Assembly: GCF_016595505.1 (NCBI RefSeq)
Contig: NZ_JAENIL010000029.1
Location: 34,611-98,610 of the forward strand
Length of the DNA: 64,000 nt
From: Pelagicoccus mobilis
Lineage (GTDB): Bacteria; Verrucomicrobiota; Verrucomicrobiia; Opitutales; Opitutaceae
Direction of reading: 5' to 3'
Positions within the stretch are counted from its first letter, which is position 1. Every line of letters begins with the position of its first letter. The notes under the pieces were generated by a model. The model worked only from the letters and a program-made list of their open reading frames with translations. It had not been told where the DNA came from and ran no database searches. Positions 1 through 9,864 of the stretch are shown here, piece by piece. The translations under genes and the position numbers were made by a program.

Positions 1-255
1 ATCCTTACTTTCGATAATGCAGCCAACGGACTCGTTGCGCCAGGTGGCCAGGCAATCGGATTCGAACTCGCTGGCCCCGACGGCATCTTTCACATCGCCA
101 AAGCACAGATACACCCATCGAAAATCACACTTGAAAGTGAACGTGTCCCGGAGCCGAAACTCGTCCGTTACGCCTGGAGCAACGTCCCTGAGGGCAACCT
201 TTACAATTCGGAGGGGCTCCCAGCCTCACCCTTCCAGACCCAAACGTCTCCTTAG
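1..255 (+). CDS. C-terminal end of a sialate O-acetylesterase-like SGNH esterase (partial)
   Basis: An open frame runs from base 1 to a TAG at 253-255 (84 codons), so only the C-terminus of the gene is in the window. It ends with VRYAWSN, then LYNSEGLPASPFQT. The complete esterase at 57955-59904 ends in the same way (YVRYAWADNPDF, then EGLPAAPFRT), so the two are family members. These enzymes are secreted SGNH esterases that remove acetyl groups from sugars; in a plant-polysaccharide cluster the target is more likely acetylated xylan or pectin than sialic acid (inference). No catalytic residues lie in the visible part. It may be co-transcribed with the arabinan genes that follow 157 bp downstream. 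Confidence 0.75.
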   Translation: MLTFDNAANGLVAPGGQAIGFELAGPDGIFHIAKAQIHPSKITLESERVPEPKLVRYAWSNVPEGNLYNSEGLPASPFQTQTSP

Positions 256-411
256 CTGAAAATCGATTCGTCCGCGCACACGGAGGGATAAATCAACCAA
301 GTGGGAACGGTCACTCAATTGATTGTCGGGAAATCAGGCATTTTGGCGCATAGACTCTTAGAAAGGTTCCACTTCTTCTAAAACCCAATCGATCTAGCGC
401 CCCCATATTCA

Positions 412-2367
412 ATGCTTCGTCTCGTCTTCATTACATTCTTTGTAATTGCCTCTGTATCCGCGGTGGATGCCAACAGCGTCTACCCCAATCCGTTAATCGA
501 ACAAAGAGCAGATCCATGGATCCACAAACACAGCGACGGCTTCTACTATTTCATCGCCACCACACCTCAATACGAGCGAATCGAACTACGTAGAGCAGCC
601 ACGATAAGCGAGCTCCCAGCTGCTGAGCCTAAAGACATTTGGAAGGCTCACTCCACCGGTCCCATGGGAGCTCATATTTGGGCTCCAGAACTTCACTTCA
701 TCCAAGGCAAGTGGTACATCTACTTCGCTGCGGGAGACAAAGAGGAAATCTGGCGCATTCGTATGTACGTTCTCGAAAACGAATCTCCCAATCCGCTCGA
801 GGGCCAATGGATCGAGAAAGGTGAAGTCAAAGCGGCATGGGATGAATTCTCCCTCGACGCTACCGTATTCGAGCACCACGAAAAACTATTCTACGTCTGG
901 GCGCAAAAAGACCCCGACATGGGAGGAAACTCGAATATTTACCTCTCTGAAATGGAGAACCCCTGGACACTCAAAGGGAAACAGATCCGTCTCACTAAAC
1001 CCGACTTCGCTTGGGAACAAATGAAGTACCGCGTCAATGAAGGCCCCGCCGTACTGAAGAGAAACGGCAAGATCTTCATCACCTACTCCGTCAACGCTAC
1101 GGACCAAAACTACCGCATGGGTCTCCTTTGGGCAGACGACGACAGTGATCTGCTCACAACCAGTACCTGGCAAAAATCTCCCGGCAGCGTATTTATGACA
1201 TCCGAAGAAAATGGAATCTACGGTCCCGGACACAATGGATTCACAACGGGCGAAAACGGACAAGATCTAATCGTGTACCACGCTCGCAACTACAAAGAGC
1301 TCACCGTCTATTCACTTCGAGATTGGAATCGCCACGCCCGAGTTCAAGAGTTCATATGGACGGACGATGGCTTCCCTGACTTCGGGGTACCTCTTCCCGA
1401 CTCAGAACCTCAAACTGCTCCCAAGCCACTTTTCCGCGATCCTGTCTTCGATGGAGCTGCCGACCCAGTCGTTATTTGGAACGAGCATCGCGGCCGCTGG
1501 TGGATGTTCTACACCAACCGCCGAGCCAATGCCGACGAACCATCAGGAGTTCAATGGGTTCACGGCACTCACATCGGTATCGCGGAATCCTCGGACAATG
1601 GTATAACTTGGAAACGTATCGGAAAAGCAAATATCAACGGACTCCCAGCTCAATTCGACATCCCCGATCCAACACACTGGGCCCCTGAAGTAATCAAAGG
1701 CCCCAAAGGAGAATACCACATGTACCTCACGTTCGTGCCTGGAATATTCAATGATTGGGCTCACCCGAGGAACATCCTCCACCTAACGAGCAAAGACCTG
1801 AAAAACTGGGTCTACCAATCCACCCTCGAACTCGAAAATGAGAAAATCATCGACGCCTGCGTCTACCAACTCAACGCCAGTACTTGGCGCATGTGGTACA
1901 ATAACGAGCTTGATGGAAAATCCGTTTATTACGCCGACAGTCAGGACCTCTACAACTGGGAAATCAAAGGCAAAGCCGTCGGGGACAAATCTGGGGAAGG
2001 CCCTAAAGTCTTCCAATGGAAAGGCTATTATTGGATGGTCACAGACGTCTGGGAGGGCCTAGGCGTCTATCGTTCCGATGACGCTCTAAATTGGAAACGT
2101 CAGCTAGGAAAAAACCTTCTGCAAACGCCTGGCAATGGAGAGGATGATAGAGTTACTGGCGGTCACCCAGACGTACTCGTTCAAGGCGATAAAGCATACC
2201 TGTTCTATTTCACCCATCCGGGACGATCCAAACCTGAGCAGGAAAACGAATACGAGCTTCGACGAAGCTCAATCCAAGTGGTCGAACTCCAATACTCAGA
2301 TGGAGAGCTTTTTGTAGATCGCAACCAACCGACCCTCATGAAACTAGATCCACAATACTCCTATTAA
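412..2367 (+). CDS. Secreted protein with two GH43-type propeller domains (putative exo-arabinofuranosidase)
   Basis: 651 residues with a signal peptide (about residues 1-20). The N-terminal half (about 25-330) is a GH43 five-bladed propeller related to exo-alpha-1,5-L-arabinofuranosidases: the motif LIEQRADPWIH places the likely catalytic base at Asp34, followed by IWAPELHF and DATVFEH. It is clearly paralogous to the single-domain protein at 26879-27838. The second half (about 345-640) is another GH43-like propeller (GAADPVVIWNE, HWAPEVIKGPKGEYHMYLTF) of a different, uncharacterised type. Known family activity is release of arabinofuranose from arabinan; the second domain's substrate is unknown. 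The next gene (GH127) starts 18 bp after the stop, so the two are probably one operon. Confidence 0.85.
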   Translation: MLRLVFITFFVIASVSAVDANSVYPNPLIEQRADPWIHKHSDGFYYFIATTPQYERIELRRAATISELPAAEPKDIWKAHSTGPMGAHIWAPELHFIQGKWYIYFAAGDKEEIWRIRMYVLENESPNPLEGQWIEKGEVKAAWDEFSLDATVFEHHEKLFYVWAQKDPDMGGNSNIYLSEMENPWTLKGKQIRLTKPDFAWEQMKYRVNEGPAVLKRNGKIFITYSVNATDQNYRMGLLWADDDSDLLTTSTWQKSPGSVFMTSEENGIYGPGHNGFTTGENGQDLIVYHARNYKELTVYSLRDWNRHARVQEFIWTDDGFPDFGVPLPDSEPQTAPKPLFRDPVFDGAADPVVIWNEHRGRWWMFYTNRRANADEPSGVQWVHGTHIGIAESSDNGITWKRIGKANINGLPAQFDIPDPTHWAPEVIKGPKGEYHMYLTFVPGIFNDWAHPRNILHLTSKDLKNWVYQSTLELENEKIIDACVYQLNASTWRMWYNNELDGKSVYYADSQDLYNWEIKGKAVGDKSGEGPKVFQWKGYYWMVTDVWEGLGVYRSDDALNWKRQLGKNLLQTPGNGEDDRVTGGHPDVLVQGDKAYLFYFTHPGRSKPEQENEYELRRSSIQVVELQYSDGELFVDRNQPTLMKLDPQYSY

Positions 2368-2385
2368 CACGAGCCTGACTAAGAA

Positions 2386-4785
2386 ATGTTAGATCGAATT
2401 TGTATTAAAAATAGCTATACTCCTTGCATTCTACTCGCAGCCCTAGCTTTCGCATTTCTTGAATCCCCTTCCAGCTGTGCGTCTGATAAGATGCAGCTCT
2501 TCCATCCCAACTCCGTACACCTCCTCGAGGGCGATTTCAAACGCTCCCACGAACTCAACAAATCCTACCTGCTCGCCCACAACGTCGACCGCTTCCTCGC
2601 CCCTTTCCTTGTCGAGGCCGGTCTTCCATCCAAAGCAGTAAAATACGGCAACTGGGAAAGCTCCGGACTCGACGGCCACTCCGCTGGGCACTATCTCTCC
2701 GCCCTCGCATTCGCCTATGCCGAATCCGGCGACGCCATTTTCAAGGAACGGCTCGACTACATGATCAACGAGCTCGCCCTCTGCCAAGAAGCCAACGGCG
2801 ACGGCTACGTTGGAGGAATCCCCGGAGGCAAAGCGGCGTGGGAAAAACTCGCTCAAGGCGAGGTCAAAGCCGAGCGCTTCAACCTCAATGGAGCCTGGGT
2901 ACCTTGGTACAACATTCACAAAAGCTACGCCGGCCTCAAAGACGCTTGGCTCGTAACCGGGAACCTACAAGCCAAAGACGTGCTTCTCAAACTCTGCGAC
3001 TGGACCAGCTCACTCGTCTCCAAGTTAAGCGAGGAGCAAATCCAGCAAATGCTCTACGCCGAACATGGCGGAATGAACGACGTCTTCGCAGAAGTCTTCC
3101 AACACACGGGCGACCCAGCTCACCTCAAACTCGCCAAGCAATTCTCCCACCACGAATTGCTCAACCCGCTCTTGGAACGCGAAGACAAACTCACCGGTTT
3201 CCACGCCAATACGCAAATCCCCAAGGTCATCGGCTACCAACGCATCGCCCAGATCGAGTCCGAATCAGGCTGGGGTCAAGCCGCCGAATACTTCTGGAAC
3301 AACATCGTTCACAAACGCTCTATCGCCATCGGGGGCAACAGTGTACGCGAACACTTCCACGATACGCACGATTTCTCACCAATGCTCGAATCCCGAGAAG
3401 GCCCGGAATCTTGTAACACTTTCAACATGCTTCGACTCTCCACCCTCCTGTATCAGGACGATGGCGACAGTCTTTACATCGACTATTACGAGCGTGCTCT
3501 CTTCAATCATATCCTCTCGCTTCAGCACCCCAGAACCGGTGGTTACGTCTATTTCACTCCCGCTCGTCCCCGCCACTACCGGGTCTACTCTCAGCCGGAA
3601 ACCTCCTTCTGGTGCTGCGTCGGCACCGGTATGGAAAATCCCAACCGCTATACCGAACTCATCTACGCCCACGACGACTCCAGCCTAGCCGTCAACCTCT
3701 TCATCTCCAGCCAAGTCAACTGGAAGGGCATCACCCTCAGCCAAACCACCGACTTCCCTAGCACCTCCACCAGTACGCTGACCGTTTCCACTCCCAAGCC
3801 CAAAACGTTCGCCCTCCGCATCCGCAAGCCCGCTTGGGCCGACGACCGTTTCGCTATCACCATCAATGGGAAGAAAACCAAAACGTCCTACGAAAACGGA
3901 TACGCTATTATCGAACGTAAGTGGAAAGACTCCGACCGCATCGAAGTCAGTTTCCCTATGCAACTCTCCGTCGAGCAACTTCCCGACGGTTCCCCGTACT
4001 ACGCCTTCCTGAAGGGCCCCATAGTGCTCGCTGCCCGCTACCAGTCGCCAGAATACGACCTTCCCGGCCTCTTCGCCGGTCCCGGCCGCATGGAGCATAT
4101 TGCCCCTGGCAGCTATTACCCAGTCGATAAAAACCCACTCCTCATCGGATCCCCCGACGATCTCCTAGAACGTCTCACCCCCATCCCCGAAAAAAACAAT
4201 CACTTCACCCTTGGCGGCGACATCCGTCCCGCTCCTGACTCGCAGATCGAGCTCGAACCCTTCTACCAAATACACGACTCCCGCTACACCCTCTACTGGA
4301 GAACCGCCGACGAGTCCGAATACGCTCAGCTCGCTGCCGAACTCGTAGCCAAACAAAAACGCCAAACCGCCCTTCAGAAGTTAACTATCGACTCTGTCGC
4401 CCCCGGCCAACAACAACCCGAAGTCGAACACGATTTCCGAGGCGAAGGCACTCGCACCGGCATCCTCGGCGGACGCCAATTCCGTGAATCGTCACAATGG
4501 TTCGGATACACACTCAAAAACAAGCAAGACACCCCCGTCGAACTCGTGCTCACCTATTTCGGCGGCGAATGGAGCAAAGCCTGCAATATCGAAGTTAACG
4601 GCCGGGTAATTGGAGAGCTAATCGTCAAGGCCGACCACCCAGATACCTTCGTCGAAAAAGCCTTCCCCATCCCCGACGAGATCAGATCCGCAAGCGGGCC
4701 TCGCCTCGCGCTCCGCATAGTCGCCCAAGAAAACCAAACAACTCCCGCCCTCTTCGACATCGCCCTCCGCCGAGTCGAGCAGTAG
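2386..4785 (+). CDS. GH127 beta-L-arabinofuranosidase (DUF1680 family)
   Basis: 799 residues with an N-terminal hydrophobic signal region. Family hallmarks are present in order: the alpha/alpha-barrel motifs GHSAGHYLSALA, NGDGYVGGIPGG and WYNIHKSYAGLKDAW, then ESCNTFNMLRL and FWCCVGTGMENP. By comparison with the characterised Bifidobacterium enzyme HypBA1, Glu341, Cys343, Cys410 and Cys411 correspond to the zinc-binding group, with Cys410 the likely nucleophile. GH127 enzymes remove beta-linked L-arabinofuranose, as found on hydroxyproline-rich plant glycoproteins. The export signal suggests action outside the cytoplasm. It lies between two GH43 genes and upstream of GH51, in an arabinose-releasing operon. 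Confidence 0.9.
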   Translation: MLDRICIKNSYTPCILLAALAFAFLESPSSCASDKMQLFHPNSVHLLEGDFKRSHELNKSYLLAHNVDRFLAPFLVEAGLPSKAVKYGNWESSGLDGHSAGHYLSALAFAYAESGDAIFKERLDYMINELALCQEANGDGYVGGIPGGKAAWEKLAQGEVKAERFNLNGAWVPWYNIHKSYAGLKDAWLVTGNLQAKDVLLKLCDWTSSLVSKLSEEQIQQMLYAEHGGMNDVFAEVFQHTGDPAHLKLAKQFSHHELLNPLLEREDKLTGFHANTQIPKVIGYQRIAQIESESGWGQAAEYFWNNIVHKRSIAIGGNSVREHFHDTHDFSPMLESREGPESCNTFNMLRLSTLLYQDDGDSLYIDYYERALFNHILSLQHPRTGGYVYFTPARPRHYRVYSQPETSFWCCVGTGMENPNRYTELIYAHDDSSLAVNLFISSQVNWKGITLSQTTDFPSTSTSTLTVSTPKPKTFALRIRKPAWADDRFAITINGKKTKTSYENGYAIIERKWKDSDRIEVSFPMQLSVEQLPDGSPYYAFLKGPIVLAARYQSPEYDLPGLFAGPGRMEHIAPGSYYPVDKNPLLIGSPDDLLERLTPIPEKNNHFTLGGDIRPAPDSQIELEPFYQIHDSRYTLYWRTADESEYAQLAAELVAKQKRQTALQKLTIDSVAPGQQQPEVEHDFRGEGTRTGILGGRQFRESSQWFGYTLKNKQDTPVELVLTYFGGEWSKACNIEVNGRVIGELIVKADHPDTFVEKAFPIPDEIRSASGPRLALRIVAQENQTTPALFDIALRRVEQ

Positions 4786-4969
4786 GACGATTCGCATCGG
4801 GTCGCGGCCATCGTCACGATAGCCACAAATCTGCGAAAAGCCACTCTTCCCACCTTTCGCTCATCTATTGGCGGATTCTCTCACCAAACCGCGCATGTAC
4901 AAGTAGCCCCGCCTCCAAGCTGGGCCCATTCACGGTACCCCGAACATACATGCGAACATCTTCCAAACG

Positions 4970-7744
4970 ATGAGTTGCCTCAAAACTACTCTCCTAAGCT
5001 TTACCCTAGCCGCGTTCACACTTCTGCCGCTGGCAGCCCAAACCACCCCAAGCTTCACGCGCAACGCCTCGGTACACGACCCTTCTGTTATCAAGGTCGG
5101 CGACCGCTTCTACGTCTACGGTTCTCACGGAGCCTCAGCATGGACCGAGGACCTCATGAACTGGACCCAAGTCGCCCTCACCGTCAACACAGGCAACCCA
5201 CCCCATTTCCGCACTTTTCAGAGCGAACTCTCCGAACTCATATCTTGGTCCAATGCAACCACCCTCTGGGCTGCGGATGTGTACCAACTCGACGACGGTA
5301 AATTCTATTACTACTATAACGTGTGGACCAACCATCTGGACTACCGCAGCTACATGGGAGTCGCCGTTTCCGACACTGTCGAGGGTCCCTACGAGGATCT
5401 TGGCGAAATGCTCCGCGGCGGTACCGGCGTATCCGGCTTTGATCCGCGCATCCATCCCAACACCATTGACCCCACGCTCTTCCGAGACACCGAAGACGAG
5501 CTCTGGATGGTATACGGCTCCTACTCAGGCGGTATCTATGTTCTGAAGATGGATGACCAAACCGGCTTCCAACTTCCTAACCAAGGTTTCGGCACCCGTA
5601 TAAATGGAGGAAACCACTCCGTCATGGAAGGCCCATTCATCGACTACAATGCGGATACGGGCTATTATTACCTCTTCCTCTCCTACGGTGGACTCGCCGC
5701 AGCAGACGGCTACAACATGCGGGTATTCCGAGCAGAACATCCAGCCGGTCCTTACCGTGATCCCGCGGGCACCGACATGTCCACCGCTCCTCTCAACGCC
5801 AGCCTTTCCTCGATCAACCCACACGGTCTCAAGCTTGCAGGCAACTGGCAGTTCCTTCCAGTCGAGGGAGAGCTTGCCACCTCTTCTACGGGCTACCTCT
5901 CGCCCGGACACAACTCCATTATCCAAGATCCCACTACAGGCAAGTGGTTCAACTTTTTCCACACCCGCTTCGTCGGACGAGGCGAACAACACGAAGTCCG
6001 TATTCACCAGCTCTTTTTCAATGAGGATGGATGGCCCGTCATGGCCCCGCATCGCTACGCCGGCGAAACCCAAGGCAGCTACACGACCGCCGAAATCGCT
6101 GGCTCCTACAAGATCATTAACCACGGCAAGGACACGGTCGGTGACGTAAAAACTTCCACCGTTATCGGCCTAAAAGAAGACGGAGGTCTCGTGGGCGTTA
6201 GCGGCTCTTGGGAAATGATCGATGAGCAAAACATCCGCCTCACTGTCGATGGTACTCTCTTCAAAGGAATCGTATCCGATTTTTGGGACAACGAAAACCG
6301 CATGTGGGTAAAAGGCTTTTCCGCTATTTCCCCCGATGGGACATCCCTCTGGGGCAGCGAACTCGCCATCGTAAACCGTAGCGGTGACCTTCCCGCTCCA
6401 GAACTCGTCGCTCTCAAGGATATGGCACTACCAATGGGAGAAAACCTTGATCTGATCGTCGCGAGCGGTTCCATCCACCCTGACCTCATCCTTGAATACA
6501 AAGTCCTCGAAGGACCAGGCGGCATGGGAGTCGATCCAGGCAACGGGAGACTCACGTGGATCCCCACCCCTTCCCAAATGGGAAAAGTATTCAACGTGCA
6601 TATACAGGTCTACGATCTCATCGAGCCTAACCTATCCGACGAAATTCAGTTCACAATCTACATTGGCGGCGGATACGAACAGGCCGAAACGAGTATCGAA
6701 TTCTCTCAAGCATCACAATCAGGCTTGCCCGACAAACACGGGAACGCAACGGGATTAAGCACCCGCCTAAGCGGCACAGGAATAGGCTACAATCAAAGCG
6801 ATCCAAACCTAACGCTTGACCTAGGTAACGCTGCTCTACTCTTAGAGTCCACCCAGGCCGACTTTAACGGACAAGCAGGAGTCACCACCACATCTGCGAT
6901 CGGCGTGAAGCTATCCGACCTAGGATACACTGGAGAGGAAGATTTTAATGTCACCGCACAATTCGGACCTATCACAGGACTTGAAAGCATCGACCAAGTC
7001 GGCGTCTATGTCGGAACCTCAGCCACGACACTGACGCGTGCGGGAATTTTCCAATCCGCAAATCCTGAAGGGCTCGCCGTCCACACACAAAACGGCAATG
7101 ACAATAACGCCACCTTCGATCAGTCCAGCTACGACTTGAGCGACGGTCTGACTGTCAGCATTTCCCGCAACGAAAATCAGTGGGCTTACACAGTCGATGG
7201 TGTTTCCATCTCTCCACAAGTTGCAAACGCGACTTTCCTCGACTCAGCAAGTGACCTAAGCGTCGGGGTCTTCGCCATCAACCCGCTCAATGCCAATAGT
7301 AAGACCGTGACACTTAAGTCGCTCGACATAACCGTCGCCACCGACCAACTCCGCACAACCCGTATCCAGCAGTGGAAGACAAGTCACTTCGGAGACTCTC
7401 CTGCTCCAGGTATCGCAGGACATGGTGACGACCCCGATAGGGACGGAAATAGCAACCTAGTCGAGTACGCACTCGGGTCGAACCCACTCGTCCCGGATAG
7501 CCCTCCCAACTCTGACATCGAAGTGATAGCCAACAAACTCGTTTGGACACTCACTCAAATAGACGATCCCGCACTTAGGTACGAGGTCCATACCAGCGAC
7601 ACGCCAAGATCAGAAGATTCCGAACTCCTCTGGGAAAGCGCTAATGATCACAACCAGAACGGCCCGATCCAGATCGAAACCCCATTAAGTACTCAACCTG
7701 GCGACTCCCGCTTCCTCGAACTAAACGTCTACTCCGTCGAGTAG
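4970..7744 (+). CDS. Secreted GH43 endo-arabinanase-like protein with long C-terminal accessory region
   Basis: 924 residues; signal peptide to about residue 24. The catalytic propeller (about 28-350) has the GH43 triad in conserved contexts: SVHDPSVIK (Asp37), NTIDPTLFRD, and MEGPFIDY (Glu220). It resembles ABN-type arabinan endo-1,5-alpha-L-arabinosidases. A small beta domain (about 375-475) follows, as in two-domain arabinanases, then a putative Ig-like segment, a region of about 200 residues that I do not recognise, and a short DPDRDGNSNLVEYALGSNP module near 820-845 resembling calcium-binding thrombospondin type-3-like repeats of Verrucomicrobia extracellular proteins. 184 bp separate it from GH127, so it may have its own promoter. 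Confidence 0.83.
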   Translation: MSCLKTTLLSFTLAAFTLLPLAAQTTPSFTRNASVHDPSVIKVGDRFYVYGSHGASAWTEDLMNWTQVALTVNTGNPPHFRTFQSELSELISWSNATTLWAADVYQLDDGKFYYYYNVWTNHLDYRSYMGVAVSDTVEGPYEDLGEMLRGGTGVSGFDPRIHPNTIDPTLFRDTEDELWMVYGSYSGGIYVLKMDDQTGFQLPNQGFGTRINGGNHSVMEGPFIDYNADTGYYYLFLSYGGLAAADGYNMRVFRAEHPAGPYRDPAGTDMSTAPLNASLSSINPHGLKLAGNWQFLPVEGELATSSTGYLSPGHNSIIQDPTTGKWFNFFHTRFVGRGEQHEVRIHQLFFNEDGWPVMAPHRYAGETQGSYTTAEIAGSYKIINHGKDTVGDVKTSTVIGLKEDGGLVGVSGSWEMIDEQNIRLTVDGTLFKGIVSDFWDNENRMWVKGFSAISPDGTSLWGSELAIVNRSGDLPAPELVALKDMALPMGENLDLIVASGSIHPDLILEYKVLEGPGGMGVDPGNGRLTWIPTPSQMGKVFNVHIQVYDLIEPNLSDEIQFTIYIGGGYEQAETSIEFSQASQSGLPDKHGNATGLSTRLSGTGIGYNQSDPNLTLDLGNAALLLESTQADFNGQAGVTTTSAIGVKLSDLGYTGEEDFNVTAQFGPITGLESIDQVGVYVGTSATTLTRAGIFQSANPEGLAVHTQNGNDNNATFDQSSYDLSDGLTVSISRNENQWAYTVDGVSISPQVANATFLDSASDLSVGVFAINPLNANSKTVTLKSLDITVATDQLRTTRIQQWKTSHFGDSPAPGIAGHGDDPDRDGNSNLVEYALGSNPLVPDSPPNSDIEVIANKLVWTLTQIDDPALRYEVHTSDTPRSEDSELLWESANDHNQNGPIQIETPLSTQPGDSRFLELNVYSVE

Positions 7745-7809
7745 TTGCACACTCCCAGAAACTGGACAGCTTTACTACACCCAACTGTGAAATCGAAATC
7801 CCACGTTTC

Positions 7810-9792
7810 ATGAAGCTAAAGACAACCTCAATACTGACCCTCGTGCTAGCTCTCAGCTCAAGCAGTCTCTCACCTGCGAAGAAGATCTCAGCCACGCTGG
7901 ATCTCGAAAAAACCGGCGAACCGATAAGCCCCTATATCTACGGTCAATTTATCGAACACCTTGGCCGCTGCATCTACGGCGGCATTTGGGCGGAAATGCT
8001 CGAAGACCGGAAATTCTACTTCCCTGTCACCGAAGACTACGACCCCTACAAAAAACTCCAAGACACGGCCTTTCCTGTTGTCGGGGCATCGCCATGGGAA
8101 ATCACCGACAACGCCGCCGGACTCGCGATGACGACCGACAATTCATTTGTCGGTCAATACACACCAAGTCTAGCCGCCGGCACTGGCATTCGCCAACGAG
8201 ACCTCGCAGTCGTATCCGGAAAAACTTACGACGGATACATTTGGCTCAAAAACACATCCGAGCGACGAAGCGAAGTTACTGTCACCTTCGCTCACAATCT
8301 CAAAGGTAAGGGCTCTCAAACCCAAACCCTAACCGTCACCGCTGGCGACTACCAAAAGTTCCCTTACAGTTTTAAAGCAACCTCCGATTCGGAAACTGCC
8401 ACTCTCGCCGTGAAGGTCGAAAGCGGATCCGTTTACGTCGGCACCCTCTCCCTCATGCCTGAGGACAACGTTCAAGGCATGCGAGCGGACACACTGGAAC
8501 TTCTCAAGGAGCTCGATTCCCCAATCTATCGGTGGCCTGGTGGAAACTTCGTCAGCGGGTACAACTGGCGCGACGGCATCGGCGACCGCGACCGCCGCCC
8601 ACCTCGTAAGAATCCAGCCTGGACTGGCATCGAGCACAACGACTTCGGTACGGATGAGTTCATCGAATTCTGCCGTCTCATCAACGCTGAGCCTACAATC
8701 GCCGCCAACACCGGCTTCGGCGACGCCTATTCCGCAGCCCAATGGGTCGACTACTGTAACTCCACTGGCGATACAATCGGCGGCCAATGGCGCGTCGACA
8801 ACGGCAACTACGAGCCTTTCAATGTCAAATACTGGTGCGTCGGAAACGAAATGTGGGGTCCTTGGCAACTCGGCTTCATGCAGCTCTCCCAATACATCCT
8901 CAAGCACAACGAAGTCGCTGACGCCATGCGGGCTGCCGATCCGAACCTCGTGCTCATTGGCGTAGGAGCTGTTGACCAGATCAATGCCGCCCACGACCCT
9001 GACCAAGCGAAAGCAAACCGTCTCTGGTCCGTCGGCATGCTCGAAGGCAGCGGCGACCACATGGAACTCATCTCCGAACACTTCTACTCCGGCCAAACAC
9101 CTTGGACTGATGCCCAAGAGCGTGAACCACTCGAACACGTTCCCCTCATGAAAACCGAGATTCGCCGCATCACCGACGAACACCGTCGCCTCCAGCCCGG
9201 AATCAAGGAGCTTAATGGCAAAACAATGCCCATCGCGATGGACGAATGGAACTACTGGCACCGCCAATACGAATACGGCGAACTCGGCTGCGTCTACGAC
9301 CTCAAGGACGCCCTCGGCACCGTCGTCGCCCTCCACGAATTCTATCGCCAAAGCGACCTCATCAAGATCGCAAACTACGCCCAAACCGTAAATGTCATCG
9401 GCTGTATCAAAACATCCAAGACGGAGGCCGAATTCGCCACCACCGGTCTCGCCCTCAAACTCTACCGAGCCGAATGGGAAGACATACCCCTTGAACTGCC
9501 AGAACTCGATAAAAACATCGATATAGCAGCCGCCCGCTCCGAAGACGGCAAAACAATCACAATTAGTATCGTCAACCCAACCGACAAAGCGGCCACTCTC
9601 AGCCTTAAGGCAACAGGAATTGAGATTCCGGATACAGCCACGAGTTGGACGATCACCGGAGACCATCATCGCGCACGCAACGCACCGGGTGAAGAACGCC
9701 AGGTAGACATCCACGAAAAAACAGGAGTCGACCTCGCAAACGGCTTCCAAGCCCCGCCCCTTAGCTCCGTACTCTTTAAACTAACTCTCTAG
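7810..9792 (+). CDS. GH51 alpha-L-arabinofuranosidase
   Basis: 660 residues, exported (signal peptide about 1-22). GH51 signatures: ISPYIYGQFIEHLGRCIYGG near the N-terminus, WPGGNFVSGYNWRDGIG, the acid/base Glu347 in KYWCVGNEMWG, and the nucleophile Glu479 in MDEWNYWH. A carbohydrate-binding-like insert lies at about 95-215, between the N-terminal strand and the barrel. The enzyme releases terminal alpha-L-arabinofuranose from arabinan or arabinoxylan oligomers. It is the last gene of the plus-strand arabinan block; a strong terminator follows 25 bp after the stop. Confidence 0.93.
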   Translation: MKLKTTSILTLVLALSSSSLSPAKKISATLDLEKTGEPISPYIYGQFIEHLGRCIYGGIWAEMLEDRKFYFPVTEDYDPYKKLQDTAFPVVGASPWEITDNAAGLAMTTDNSFVGQYTPSLAAGTGIRQRDLAVVSGKTYDGYIWLKNTSERRSEVTVTFAHNLKGKGSQTQTLTVTAGDYQKFPYSFKATSDSETATLAVKVESGSVYVGTLSLMPEDNVQGMRADTLELLKELDSPIYRWPGGNFVSGYNWRDGIGDRDRRPPRKNPAWTGIEHNDFGTDEFIEFCRLINAEPTIAANTGFGDAYSAAQWVDYCNSTGDTIGGQWRVDNGNYEPFNVKYWCVGNEMWGPWQLGFMQLSQYILKHNEVADAMRAADPNLVLIGVGAVDQINAAHDPDQAKANRLWSVGMLEGSGDHMELISEHFYSGQTPWTDAQEREPLEHVPLMKTEIRRITDEHRRLQPGIKELNGKTMPIAMDEWNYWHRQYEYGELGCVYDLKDALGTVVALHEFYRQSDLIKIANYAQTVNVIGCIKTSKTEAEFATTGLALKLYRAEWEDIPLELPELDKNIDIAAARSEDGKTITISIVNPTDKAATLSLKATGIEIPDTATSWTITGDHHRARNAPGEERQVDIHEKTGVDLANGFQAPPLSSVLFKLTL

Positions 9793-9816
9793 GAATACGA
9801 CGCACCTAAAGAATCG

Positions 9817-9850
9817 AAGCGACCCAAACCCGGGTCGCTTTTTCTTTTTT
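9817..9850 (+). terminator. Rho-independent terminator after the GH51 gene
   Basis: A 9-bp perfect stem (AAGCGACCC / GGGTCGCTT, 9817-9825 with 9832-9840) with a 6-nt loop is followed by a T-rich run to 9850. It closes the arabinan operon. Confidence 0.9.
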
Positions 9851-9864
9851 CATACTCCGCAACA

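Noticed and set aside
2443..2919. A 158-codon frame antisense to GH127
   Set aside because: It is a shadow of the GH127 coding sequence, which has unambiguous family motifs in this span.
8329..9750. A 473-codon open frame antisense to the GH51 gene
   Set aside because: Its translation is low-complexity (Val, Gly, Glu, Asp and Phe-rich) and it mirrors codon structure of a well-supported GH51 gene, including its catalytic motifs.
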